Shown here: positions 1-7,776 of the stretch, piece by piece
Layout: each line of letters begins with the position of its first letter
Position numbering within the stretch: position 1 is the first letter of the stretch
Assembly: GCF_029893965.1 (NCBI RefSeq)
Contig: NZ_JARXXP010000004.1
Coordinates: forward strand, 62,001 to 126,000
DNA length: 64,000 bases
Direction: 5' to 3'
From: Paenibacillus sp. PastM-3
GTDB taxonomy: Bacteria > Bacillota > Bacilli > Paenibacillales > Paenibacillaceae
The notes under the pieces: generated by a model
The model's input: the letters and a program-made list of their open reading frames with translations, nothing else
Told to the model about the DNA's origin: nothing
Database searches by the model: none
Program-made: the position numbers and the translations under genes

Positions 1-904
1 ATATCCCGTCATTGTAAAGGCAACCGCAGGCGGCGGCGGCAAAGGCATGCGTGTCGCCCGGGATGAGGAAGAGCTCGGCAAATGTATCCGTCAGGCGCAG
101 CAGGAAGCGGAAACGGCTTTCGGCGATGCCGGTGTCTATTTGGAAAAGTATCTGGAAGAGCCTAGACATATCGAGATTCAGATTATGGCCGATAAGCACG
201 GCCATGTCGTCTATCTTGGAGAGCGGGACTGCTCCATTCAGCGCCGTCATCAGAAGCTGGTCGAGGAGGCCCCATCGCCTGCGCTCGATCAGGACTTGAG
301 GGAGCAAATGGGCCGCGTGGCTGTATTAGCTGCTGAAGCCGTGAATTATCACGGGGCAGGCACCGTAGAGTTTCTTTTGGATAAGCACGGGCGATTTTAT
401 TTTATGGAAATGAATACCCGGATTCAAGTGGAGCATCCGGTCACCGAGCTTGTGACCGGCGTGGATCTCATTAAAGAGCAGATCGCCGTGGCTGCAGGCA
501 TTCCGCTTTCTTTTGAGCAAGCCGAAGTTCGCATTAACGGATGGGCGATCGAGTGCCGGGTTAATGCGGAGAATCCCACTCTTAATTTCATGCCGTCGCC
601 GGGGAAGGTCGAGCAGTACCGTCCTCCGGGCGGCTTCGGCGTCCGAATCGACAGCGCTGTTTTTGCCGGTTATGAAATATCCCCTTTCTATGACTCAATG
701 GTAGCCAAATTGATTGTATGGGGAAAGGATCGTCAGGAAGCCATACAGCGAATGAAGCGGGCCTTAAATGAATTTACGATTAAGGGCATAGAGACCACCA
801 TTCCGTTTCACCAGCGATTGCTGGAGCATGAGCGGTTCGTCAGCGGCGATTTTAATACGAAGTTTCTCGAAGCTTACTCCATTATGGATGGGGAAAAAAG
901 CTAG
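1..904 (+). CDS. accC: Biotin carboxylase subunit of acetyl-CoA carboxylase, 3' part
   Basis: ATP-grasp enzyme that carboxylates the biotin of the carrier protein AccB, the first step of malonyl-CoA formation for fatty-acid synthesis in the cytoplasm. The reading frame is open from base 2, so the gene enters from the left and its N-terminal domain is missing. Visible signatures are the ATP-binding glycine loop TAGGGGKGMR, the segment YLEEPRHIEIQ, ERDCSIQRRHQK, the metal and active-site stretch MEMNTRIQVEHPVTE, and the C-terminal SPGKVEQYRPPGG plus YDSMVAKLIVWG. About 300 residues remain of the usual 450. A candidate terminator follows about 30 bases after the stop, so it is probably the last gene of its unit. 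Identification is secure; pyruvate or propionyl carboxylase paralogues are less likely because the protein ends right after the carboxylase C-terminal domain. Confidence 0.95.
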   Translation, partial: YPVIVKATAGGGGKGMRVARDEEELGKCIRQAQQEAETAFGDAGVYLEKYLEEPRHIEIQIMADKHGHVVYLGERDCSIQRRHQKLVEEAPSPALDQDLREQMGRVAVLAAEAVNYHGAGTVEFLLDKHGRFYFMEMNTRIQVEHPVTELVTGVDLIKEQIAVAAGIPLSFEQAEVRINGWAIECRVNAENPTLNFMPSPGKVEQYRPPGGFGVRIDSAVFAGYEISPFYDSMVAKLIVWGKDRQEAIQRMKRALNEFTIKGIETTIPFHQRLLEHERFVSGDFNTKFLEAYSIMDGEKS

Positions 905-933
905 TAAACAGCGGCCCGGCAGGGCGATCTTGA

Positions 934-984
934 AAAGGGGGTTCCCGAAAGGTCTTGATTGACCTTAGGGGGGCCTCTTTTTCT
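934..984 (+). terminator. Candidate rho-independent terminator of accC
   Basis: AAAAGGGG at 934-941 can pair with CCTCTTTT at 974-981, enclosing a second stem AAGGTC/GACCTT (949-966), and is followed by a T-rich tract. It sits just after the accC stop. Confidence 0.55.
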
Positions 985-989
985 TTGTT

Positions 990-1183
990 GAAGATAGGTT
1001 TAAAGCGCTGCTGAGCAACGAACTGACGACGAGCAGTCAGGATATTGGCTGGGGTTCTGGAGATGGGATGATGGAGTTGTATAGCGATTATTTAGGACAC
1101 CTGGATGAGGAAGACCTTGAGTAGCGTATGCGATGGAATTGTTTAAGACCTGTCTGCAGGACGAGAGGCTGCAAAGCATATAA
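990..1183 (+). pseudogene. Decayed coding remnant, unknown family
   Basis: One open frame without a start codon (990-1124, including ELYSDYLGHLDEEDLE) ends at a stop. Coding character continues in another frame to 1183 (YAMELFKTCLQDERLQSI). The acidic, helical composition across the frame change suggests a broken small gene rather than random sequence. The family is not recognised, and the evidence is compositional only. Confidence 0.3.
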
Positions 1184-1221
1184 GGACTCAACGTGAATTG
1201 TACGGATTCATGGAGGAGGCT

Positions 1222-1335
1222 ATGAGCACTGAACAGGGTCTGGAAGAAGAGGAAGCTTTTGTGATCGGATTTCTGGAGGGATACCGCTTTATAAAAGAGC
1301 TTCAGAGGTCAGGCGGAGGTCTGACTCTGGTTTAG
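1222..1335 (+). CDS. Small hypothetical protein (37 aa)
   Basis: A short ORF starts at an ATG a few bases after a good GGAGGAGG ribosome site (1211-1218). It encodes an acidic helical peptide containing EEEEAFVIGFLEGYRFIKEL. It could be an intact small protein or the C-terminal part of the decayed gene just upstream. No family is recognised. Confidence 0.35.
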   Translation: MSTEQGLEEEEAFVIGFLEGYRFIKELQRSGGGLTLV

Positions 1336-1393
1336 AAGAAAACACCCGATATGCTAGAATAATAGTAATTATTTAACCGGAGGTGTGTCCAAG

Positions 1394-1651
1394 ATGCGAT
1401 GGGATGAAGTTCAGGAGCGTTTCCCTAATGAATGGGTCGTTCTAGAGGCGACTAAGGCCTATTCTAAGGAAGGCCAGCGTTTTATTGAAGAGATGTCTGC
1501 GATCGACTCCTATGAGGACTCTACCAAAGCATTGAAGCGGTATAGTGAACTGCACCAGGAAGACCCTCACAGAGAGTATTGTTTCTTTCACACCTCCCGT
1601 CCTGAGGTTGTAGCGCGAGAACGATATGTGGGGATCAGAGGGCCAAGATGA
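1394..1651 (+). CDS. Small hypothetical protein upstream of a retropepsin-like gene
   Basis: Encodes 85 residues starting MRWDEVQERFPNEWVVLEA. The ATG at 1394 lies about 10 bases after GGAGG (1379-1383); an in-frame GTG at 1385 is too close to that site. The product is a small soluble protein with no membrane segment. Its stop overlaps the start of the next gene as ATGA, so the two were translationally coupled. The next gene is a broken retropepsin-like protease, which suggests the pair once worked together. A possible extended -10 (TGCTAGAAT, around 1353-1361) lies upstream. Function unknown. Confidence 0.6.
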   Translation: MRWDEVQERFPNEWVVLEATKAYSKEGQRFIEEMSAIDSYEDSTKALKRYSELHQEDPHREYCFFHTSRPEVVARERYVGIRGPR

Positions 1652-1915
1652 ACATAACGGAAATCTATGGACTTCCCTTCGTAAGCATGACAGTTGTGTT
1701 TAGGGGAGAGAGTTAAAGCTGGAGAAGGTATTGCTTGACACAGGCTCTGCCAGTACAATTTTGAACGCGGACATCGTGCAGGAGATTGGTATGGTTCCTG
1801 AAGGAAATGATGTCGTTGATATTATAAGGGGGGGGTTCTTGGTTTTAACTTCTTGAAACAAGCAGGGGCTGTGATTGATACTAGAGAAATGCAATTGAAA
1901 ACTAACGTTTGCTAA
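1648..1915 (+). pseudogene. Retropepsin-like aspartic protease, frameshifted
   Basis: Starts at an ATG overlapping the preceding stop. The first frame gives MNITEIYGLPFVSMTVVFRG and soon stops. A second frame then gives KLEKVLLDTGSASTILNADI, with the DTGS active-site motif of retroviral-type aspartyl proteases. After a run of eight G the frame changes again to LGFNFLKQAGAVIDTREMQL, which fits the second half of such a fold. Two frameshifts therefore separate three recognisable pieces. One is at the G-run, so slippage or sequencing error must be considered; the other is not in a homopolymer, which favours real decay. Confidence 0.65.
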
Positions 1916-2001
1916 ACGGCTATTTCGTACAGTTCCAGCAGTAACCCCCGCCGAATTGTTGCTCTGCATGTCCACGCCTCGGCTCCATAAGGAGTATCAA
2001 T

Positions 2002-2027
2002 AAAGACACCTGTACAGGTGTCTTTTT
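2002..2027 (+). terminator. Rho-independent terminator
   Basis: Perfect inverted repeat GACACCTGTACAGGTGTC flanked by AAA on the left and a T5 tract on the right; it closes the broken protease unit. Confidence 0.85.
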
Positions 2028-2175
2028 CGTTTTGCTCCTACTTGTTATAAGTTGATATGAACGATGCCATACAGAAATGTAGAAATTGGTTGTAACACCC
2101 AGCAGTATAAACTATAATTAGTGTCAGCTTGTAGATTAATGTCGAATAATGTATTGTCTTTCAGATAATTCAATA

Positions 2176-2306
2176 ATAATAGGGCACACTCGTTGAAAAA
2201 CGGGGTCGCAAAACTACAGGGGCTATCACATTTCCAATTTGGATATGTTATGCCAGCCAGTTACCGAAGGCAAGGAAAACCTCTCCTTTTCGGGAGAGGT
2301 TTTTTG
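2176..2306 (+). ncRNA. Cyclic di-GMP-I riboswitch (GEMM-I) with expression-platform terminator
   Basis: The leader of the GGDEF-EAL gene contains the conserved order of GEMM-I elements. AGGGCACACTCG and a GAAA tetraloop are followed by GGTCGCAAAACTACAGGGGC, then a variable hairpin (about 2228-2252), and then ATGCCAGCCAGTTACCG (2250-2266). A strong hairpin AACCTCTCC/GGAGAGGTT (2278-2301) with a T6 tract follows within 12 bases and ends about 35 bases before the start codon. This is the standard layout of a transcription-terminating riboswitch. Ligand sensing by the RNA is inferred from the consensus. Whether c-di-GMP turns the gene on or off cannot be read directly. Confidence 0.87.
2278..2306 (+). 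terminator. Riboswitch expression-platform terminator
   Basis: Nine-base-pair stem AACCTCTCC/GGAGAGGTT with a five-base loop and T6, placed between the c-di-GMP aptamer and the ribosome site of the diguanylate cyclase gene. Confidence 0.85.
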
Positions 2307-2340
2307 TTGCAATGGGCCTGATTCATAAGGTGGGGGAACA

Positions 2341-5247
2341 GTGAGTATGTTTAATAAGTCGATTGTATTTATTATAGCTCTGATTGTTTTTGGACTACTA
2401 GGTAATATGCTCAGCCTATCCCTATTGCTGGGTGTCAATTTTATCTTCGGTAGTATATTCACCTTTTTGATATTGCGGATATATGGTCTTAAATGGGCTT
2501 TAGTAGCATCGGCTATTGTAAATGGTTACACGTTGTATCTCTGGAATCATCCTTACGCTATGCTTGTTTTTGTGCTGGAAACTTTATTTGTCGGCGTCTT
2601 CTATAGAGGGAAAAGGATTGTTCTTATTGATAGCCTATATTGGATGATTTTAGGGATGCCTCTCATATGGGTATTCTATCGTTATGCCCTTGATATGAAT
2701 TTTACCGCTTCCCTGCTAATTGTGCTTAAGGATGCCGTAAATGGTATTTTAAATGTATTAATTTCCAGTTTGATTTTTACTTATCTGCCTCTTATTAAAT
2801 GGCCATCATTCCAAAAACGCAAAATGTCGAGCTCTCTTCATGATGTGCTTTTCAACATATTTGTCACACTTACCTTTATAACTTTACTTCTAGTGACGGT
2901 GATGATCGGCCATGAACAGTATCGCAACATGAATGAAAAAATAAAGTCAGAGACTGAACGAGATTCCGCTATCATCCGCGATGATCTCACAGAGTGGGGA
3001 AAAGTTCATGTTGCCGCAATGAATACTTTATCGATGGCCGCGGCTGAGAATAGGATGGAAGAGATGGATTCGTTGCAGCGCCAAATGACCTATCTACTGG
3101 CGTTATATCCGGATTTTATTACTTCATACATTGCTGATCGCAACGGGGTTACAAAGCTGTTCTCTCCGTTACTGAATGACAAAGGAAAGTCAATGATTGG
3201 CTTAAGCTTCTCGGATCGGCCTTATTTTGAATATATGAGAGAAAAACACCAATTCGTTGTTTCCGATGTGTTTCTTGGAAGAGGTGGCGTTAACGAACCC
3301 ATTGTGGTTGTGGGCTACCCTATTATGATTAGCGGCGAATTTACAGGGGCGGCCGTAGGTGCTCTAAATCTTAACTATGTTACAACGGAGTTAAAAAAGC
3401 TGGCGAATAACAGACTAATGAATGTCACAATCGTCGATCGGAATAACAAGGTTATTGCGAGTACTCGTGATGATCTAGCCGTTATGAACCCGTATAACTG
3501 GGCAGAAAGGGGCGAAGTAAGTGAAATAATTGGCGGTTTGTATCACTGGTTCCCGGATGCTATCAGAAATCCAATGAACAGATGGGGAGAATCCTCCTAT
3601 TTCAAGATCATGACAATTCCGCAAATGGGTGATTGGAGTGTTATTGTCGAGACACCGATTGCCCCCTATCGTGACCGCTTGTATAGCTACTACATAAAAA
3701 TATTCAGTATTTTATTGGCCTGTGGGTTGATATTTATTTTCATTTCTAATGTAATCAGTGGAATCATTGTTCGACCGATTAAGCTTTTAACCTACACGAC
3801 CACCAATTTACCTGAGAAAATAGCCCAGAACCAGATCGTGAACTGGAAAGGCAGCTTTATACAAGAAATTAATACGCTTATATCTAACAGCAAGGATACG
3901 GCCATCAGACTTCAAAGCATGTTTGCTGAGATTCAACTCCTCGCCTATTACGACAGCTTGACCGGCTTACCCAATAGAGTCTACTTTAAACAACGATTAC
4001 AGGCTTACTTGGAGGAAGCCGGTGGCCATGGTCACACAGCCGCAGTCCTGTTCATCGATCTCGATCGATTTAAGATGGTAAATGATACGTTCGGTCATAC
4101 AAATGGCGATCAGTTTTTAAAGCTGGTTGTTGTGAGGGTTCAAGAATGTCTTGGTCAGGATGCGATCCTCTCAAGAATGGGTGGAGATGAATTCATCGCC
4201 TTACTTCCCAATGTGACCCGTGAACAATCGGAACAAATTGCCCAAGCTGTTCTTGCGGCATTTAAGATGCCCATTTCGATAAGTGATCACGAGGTGTATA
4301 CCACACCAAGTATCGGTATCAGCCTCTTTCCAAGGGATGGAGACAGTGAGATGGAACTTATTAAGAACGCTGATCAAGCGATGTACATGGTTAAAAAGGC
4401 AGGGCGTAATGGTTACAGTTTCTATGAGGGGAAGCTTAATACATCATTGTCAAACCAGATGAGCTTGGAGACTATGCTTCATAAAGCTTTAGATAATCAT
4501 GAGTTTGAACTATTCTATCAGCCCCGGATGGAATTGAAGACAGGCCAAATTATCGGAATAGAGGCTCTGATTCGATGGCGCCATCCAGTTCAGGGCATGA
4601 TTGGCCCCGCGGAATTTATACCGATTGCCGAAGAAAGCGGACTGATTAGCCCCATTGGAGAATGGGTGCTACGGACAGCTTGTTCGCAAAATAAAGCTTG
4701 GCAGAATGAGGGCTACAAGCCAGTCTGTGTCTCCGTTAATCTATCCGTAAGGCAATTCAAGGATAAGGATCTGGTTCGGACCATCGCTGGCATCTTGAAC
4801 GAGACCCAGCTTGATCCAAGATACTTGGAGCTGGAGATTACTGAAAATATAAGTATGAACAATGAAGAACAGGTACTCTCCACTTTACAGGAGATAAGAA
4901 AGTTAGGTGTTAAGATCTCCATTGATGATTTTGGCACTGGGTATTCTTCATTGAACTATCTTGTGAACTACCCAATCGATTTCCTTAAAATTGATCAGTC
5001 CTTCGTTCGTAACATTCAGAGCCAATCGAATGATGTGTCCATTGTGAAAGCTATCATTTTCATCGCACATAGCATCGGTTTAAAAGTTGTCGCGGAAGGC
5101 GTCGAAACGGAGGAACAATTGAACTTGCTGCGTGAATTGGAGTGTGATGATGTCCAGGGATATTTAATAAGCAAGCCGGTACAATGTGAAGAGGTAAGGA
5201 ATTTCTTACAAGTGGGTGCCGATACTCGGGTGACATCAAATCCGTGA
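2341..5247 (+). CDS. Membrane-bound GGDEF-EAL protein with extracellular CACHE sensor
   Basis: A 968-residue c-di-GMP turnover enzyme. About five hydrophobic segments fill residues 1-150. Then come a transmembrane helix near 175, an extracellular double-CACHE-like region (about 195-450), another helix (about 455-480), GGDEF (about 530-700) and EAL (about 720-960). The GGDEF motif itself is intact (RMGGDEF, about 612-618), but the usual RxxD inhibitory site is not present at the expected place (GQDA). The EAL domain keeps IEALIRW, SVNLSVRQF, LEITE, IDDFGTGYSS, LKID and AEGVETEEQ, so phosphodiesterase activity is plausible. The start is GTG 2341 or ATG 2347, after a GGTGGGGGA ribosome site. Expression is probably controlled by the c-di-GMP riboswitch directly upstream, making a feedback loop. 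Confidence 0.93.
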   Translation: MSMFNKSIVFIIALIVFGLLGNMLSLSLLLGVNFIFGSIFTFLILRIYGLKWALVASAIVNGYTLYLWNHPYAMLVFVLETLFVGVFYRGKRIVLIDSLYWMILGMPLIWVFYRYALDMNFTASLLIVLKDAVNGILNVLISSLIFTYLPLIKWPSFQKRKMSSSLHDVLFNIFVTLTFITLLLVTVMIGHEQYRNMNEKIKSETERDSAIIRDDLTEWGKVHVAAMNTLSMAAAENRMEEMDSLQRQMTYLLALYPDFITSYIADRNGVTKLFSPLLNDKGKSMIGLSFSDRPYFEYMREKHQFVVSDVFLGRGGVNEPIVVVGYPIMISGEFTGAAVGALNLNYVTTELKKLANNRLMNVTIVDRNNKVIASTRDDLAVMNPYNWAERGEVSEIIGGLYHWFPDAIRNPMNRWGESSYFKIMTIPQMGDWSVIVETPIAPYRDRLYSYYIKIFSILLACGLIFIFISNVISGIIVRPIKLLTYTTTNLPEKIAQNQIVNWKGSFIQEINTLISNSKDTAIRLQSMFAEIQLLAYYDSLTGLPNRVYFKQRLQAYLEEAGGHGHTAAVLFIDLDRFKMVNDTFGHTNGDQFLKLVVVRVQECLGQDAILSRMGGDEFIALLPNVTREQSEQIAQAVLAAFKMPISISDHEVYTTPSIGISLFPRDGDSEMELIKNADQAMYMVKKAGRNGYSFYEGKLNTSLSNQMSLETMLHKALDNHEFELFYQPRMELKTGQIIGIEALIRWRHPVQGMIGPAEFIPIAEESGLISPIGEWVLRTACSQNKAWQNEGYKPVCVSVNLSVRQFKDKDLVRTIAGILNETQLDPRYLELEITENISMNNEEQVLSTLQEIRKLGVKISIDDFGTGYSSLNYLVNYPIDFLKIDQSFVRNIQSQSNDVSIVKAIIFIAHSIGLKVVAEGVETEEQLNLLRELECDDVQGYLISKPVQCEEVRNFLQVGADTRVTSNP

Positions 5248-5327
5248 CTACACTCGTAGAAACTTATGTGCCGTTATCTTCGGATAAGGGACCGCCTCCC
5301 CTCGGCTCCATACGAACTAAAAAGAAA

Positions 5328-5353
5328 GACCACCTGAGAAGGTGGTTTTTTTT
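5328..5353 (+). terminator. Rho-independent terminator
   Basis: ACCACCT-GAGA-AGGTGGT followed by eight T; it lies about 80 bases after the GGDEF-EAL stop. Confidence 0.88.
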
Positions 5354-5370
5354 ATACGATTCTGATAAAA

Positions 5371-5440
5371 TATATATACGTTATAACTATTAATACTGTT
5401 ATAAGTTATAAGTTACAAGTTATAATTCAAGGTATTGGGA
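5371..5440 (+). promoter_or_regulatory. A+T-rich repeated operator/promoter region of the toxin-antitoxin pair
   Basis: The stretch just before the antitoxin gene repeats TTATAA/TTATAACT/AAGTTATAA motifs in both orientations (for example GTTATAAGTTATAAGTTAC and AAGTTATAATT). AbrB-type antitoxins usually autoregulate by binding such repeats. The promoter and operator role is inferred from position and symmetry. Confidence 0.5.
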
Positions 5441-5465
5441 TCATACTATAGGAGGAAAAGACAAA

Positions 5466-5759
5466 ATGAATGGTGTGGTCAAAGTGACGAAGGAGAAACC
5501 GAAGGTGACCCGTTATTCCCGTAAAATAGGGCGAATGGGGAATAGCTTGGGAGTAAGCTTGCCAAAAGCCTTGGCGGAAAAGTTGGATGTTTCGCAAGGC
5601 GATGAAATCGAGTTTATTGAAAATGCCCATGGCGAAGTGGTATTAAAAAAAGTACGAATCGGTCATCTGCCTGCCCAGGTTCGGCCTGAGGTGCTGGAGG
5701 CATTTTACGATGTGTATGAGGAAGATTCGGGAATTCTGGAAGACCTGAGGGATCGCTGA
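5466..5759 (+). CDS. AbrB/MazE-type antitoxin
   Basis: 97-residue protein with an N-terminal swapped-hairpin DNA-binding domain (about residues 15-60: RKIGRMGNSLGVSLPKAL, then LDVSQGDEIEF). An acidic C-terminal tail (VYEEDSGILEDLRDR) would wrap and neutralise the toxin. The start ATG follows a GGAGGAAAAG ribosome site. It lies one base before the Doc-type toxin gene, the classical antitoxin-first order. It probably represses its own promoter through the repeated TTATAA motifs upstream. Confidence 0.85.
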   Translation: MNGVVKVTKEKPKVTRYSRKIGRMGNSLGVSLPKALAEKLDVSQGDEIEFIENAHGEVVLKKVRIGHLPAQVRPEVLEAFYDVYEEDSGILEDLRDR

Positions 5760-5760
5760 T

Positions 5761-6153
5761 ATGGTTACCTTCCTTACCAAAGAAGAGGTCATTTCAGCAC
5801 ACTATTTTATAATGAAAAGAATGAATGATGCAGATCAAGCAGGAGTGAAAGATCATGGCTTGCTTGAATCTGCAGTACATAGGCCACAGCAAAGTATTTT
5901 TGGAGAGGATGCTTACCCAACTTTATTCAATAAAGCTGCAGCTTTATTGGATTCTCTGGTTAAAAATCACTGTTTTCACAATGGTAATAAGCGTACGGCT
6001 TATCTCGTTACTAAGTCATTCTTACTCCTTAATGGATACCATTTTAGGATGGAGCGAAAGCTTGCAGTGGAGTTTGTGGTAAATATAGCAAAGGGGTTGC
6101 ATCCCTTAGAAATGACGGCTCATATTTTGAAAGAATACTCGGAAGAGCAATAA
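5761..6153 (+). CDS. Death-on-curing (Doc/Fic) family toxin
   Basis: 130-residue Fic-fold protein of the Doc type. Doc proteins phosphorylate elongation factor Tu and stop translation; other Fic proteins AMPylate targets. The loop motif is HCFHNGNKRTAY at residues 70-81. The histidine and the GNKR anion-binding part are present, but the acidic metal ligand normally found at the fifth position (D in Doc) is Asn here. The N-terminal part has a typical Doc layout (ISAHYFIMKR, DHGLLESAVHRPQ). One base separates it from the antitoxin stop, so the two are co-transcribed. Toxicity is inferred, and the Asn substitution makes the exact chemistry uncertain. Confidence 0.88.
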   Translation: MVTFLTKEEVISAHYFIMKRMNDADQAGVKDHGLLESAVHRPQQSIFGEDAYPTLFNKAAALLDSLVKNHCFHNGNKRTAYLVTKSFLLLNGYHFRMERKLAVEFVVNIAKGLHPLEMTAHILKEYSEEQ

Positions 6154-6190
6154 TATATAGGATTGGTTTGAAACCAACGGTTTAACTCTA

Positions 6191-6222
6191 AGCACTCACG
6201 CTAAATTGCGAGGGTGTTTTTC
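6191..6222 (+). terminator. Terminator of the toxin-antitoxin operon
   Basis: CACTCACGC and GCGAGGGTG form a nine-base-pair stem with one mismatch and one wobble, loop TAAATT, followed by T6. Confidence 0.7.
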
Positions 6223-6327
6223 ATTGATCATATCAGAAACTCCTCAAATATACGTGCATATGTTCGTAAAATCGTTTATTTTCCTAAAATTTTGTGTATA
6301 ATAAAGCTGACTGAGGAGGAATGACCT

Positions 6328-7245
6328 GTGACCAACGCAAAACAAACAATTGTGCCTCACATATGGTATGACAAAGAAGCGGTAGAAGCCGCTAATTTTT
6401 ACGCCTCTGTTTTCCCCAAATCTAAAGTGACAAGTGTTACGACAATTCGTGATACACCGTCTGGTGACTGTGATCAGGTTTCTTTTGAAATATGGGGACA
6501 GAAGTTTATGGCGATCAGTGCAGGGCCGCATTTTAAGTTAAATCCGTCCGTGTCTTTCTTCGTTAATTTTGATCCGTCACGCGATAAGGATGCAGCTGAG
6601 AGAATAGATGAGGTCTGGAACAAATTATCTGAAGGCGGACAAGCATTAATGCCGCTTGATAAATATCCGTTCAGTGAGCGGTACGGCTGGATTCAGGATA
6701 AGTTTGGCGTGTCCTGGCAGCTGATGCTTACGAATCCGGAGGGCGAGGAGCGGCCGGCTATCATTCCGTCGTTTTTGTTTGTGGGTGATCAGTGCGGTAA
6801 GGCGGAGGAGGCGATGTCTCTCTATTTATCCGTATTTGGTAACTCGCGGCAGGGAACGATTGCCCGCTATCCCAAAGGCTTGGAGCCTGACCAGGAAGGA
6901 ACCATTATGTTCGCTGACTTCATGCTGGAGAATCAGTGGTTCACCGCAATGGACAGTGCGCATGAGCATAAATTCAGCTTCAACGAGGCGATCTCCTTTA
7001 TGGTGACATGCGATTCGCAAGAGGAGATTGATCACTACTGGGAGAAGCTGTCTGCCGTTCCGGAGGCTGAACAGTGCGGCTGGCTGAAAGATAAGTTTGG
7101 CGTGTCGTGGCAGATTGTACCTTCTGCGCTGGATGAGCTGCTAGCAAAAGGAACACCTGAGCAAATGGAGCGGGTTACGAAGGCTTTTTTGCAGATGAAG
7201 AAGTTCGATATTGCAGCATTGCAAGAGGCTTATAAGGGCGGGTGA
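6328..7245 (+). CDS. Double VOC-domain protein (PhnB / 3-demethylubiquinone methyltransferase-like fold)
   Basis: 305-residue cytoplasmic protein made of two related VOC domains, about residues 8-135 and 150-290. The halves share IWYDKEAVEAANFYASVF versus FVGDQCGKAEEAMSLYLSVF, and GWIQDKFGVSWQL versus GWLKDKFGVSWQI. Such proteins resemble PhnB and glyoxalase-family enzymes, but the substrate of this group is unknown. The start is GTG 6328, eight bases after GAGGAGGA. It has its own promoter region (TATAAT near 6297-6302) and a terminator behind it, so it appears monocistronic. Confidence 0.88.
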   Translation: MTNAKQTIVPHIWYDKEAVEAANFYASVFPKSKVTSVTTIRDTPSGDCDQVSFEIWGQKFMAISAGPHFKLNPSVSFFVNFDPSRDKDAAERIDEVWNKLSEGGQALMPLDKYPFSERYGWIQDKFGVSWQLMLTNPEGEERPAIIPSFLFVGDQCGKAEEAMSLYLSVFGNSRQGTIARYPKGLEPDQEGTIMFADFMLENQWFTAMDSAHEHKFSFNEAISFMVTCDSQEEIDHYWEKLSAVPEAEQCGWLKDKFGVSWQIVPSALDELLAKGTPEQMERVTKAFLQMKKFDIAALQEAYKGG

Positions 7246-7296
7246 GAGCATAGTTCCCTTCCTTTGCCGGAGGGAATATGATTATAGTAGTGCTAG

Positions 7297-7332
7297 AAAA
7301 GCGGCGGGAGGTAGAACTCTTACCGCTTTTTT
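7297..7332 (+). terminator. Terminator after the VOC protein gene
   Basis: AAAAGCGG pairs with CCGCTTTT, with inner GAG/CTC pairing, followed by T6. Confidence 0.7.
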
Positions 7333-7688
7333 GGTGTGCCGGAACAGTTTTAACGGAAATTCAAAATAGTAGCAAACGATCTAAAAAGTCCAATTTAAGA
7401 TAATAAGCATCAGTGGAAGTGGTTAAGGGGGAGACTAGTCACGGTTCACTTCAGAAAACATCCTAAATATTCGTTAAAATTGATTGTATTATGCTTTTAT
7501 CATTCACTTTTGACACAAAATCAAAAATGACTATAGAAATCAGTAGCCATGATTTACAAGGGAATCTGTAAAGGCTTACAATCTGACATATCTTTGCTGA
7601 TGCAAGAAGATCTGGATTCGGTCTATTAGATGCTAAGAGAAGCGAGGTGAACGGAATAAAGAGAGCGCTTCATTTTACTATTTCACAT
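7333..7688 (+). other. Non-coding leader upstream of the PL11 gene
   Basis: No credible gene on either strand. It probably carries the promoter of the large PL11 gene. AGAGCGCTTCA near 7662-7674 resembles half of the cre-like site at 7689 but is too degenerate to call on its own. Nothing else is recognised. Confidence 0.4.
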
Positions 7689-7702
7689 TGAAAGCGCTTA
7701 AT
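7689..7702 (+). promoter_or_regulatory. Candidate cre / LacI-type operator before the PL11 gene
   Basis: TGAAAGCGCTTAAT matches the CcpA consensus TGWAANCGNTNWCA at 12 of 14 positions, missing only the final CA. It lies about 75 bases before the start codon, consistent with catabolite repression of a secreted polysaccharide lyase. Confidence 0.5.
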
Positions 7703-7776
7703 TATGAAGGACCGGAGAGCAAGCTTTTTCAGCAGGACTTGGCAGCTTCATGATTTTACGACGAGGAGTGAAGGTA

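Noticed and set aside
1977..5312. CCTCGGCTCCATA copies as tRNA or tmRNA 3' ends (attachment sites)
   Set aside because: No T-arm GTTCGA or matching acceptor stem is next to either copy, and no integrase is present; kept only as a direct repeat.
5466..6153. Phd-type antitoxin partner for Doc
   Set aside because: The antitoxin has an AbrB/MazE swapped-hairpin pattern rather than a Phd/YefM pattern.
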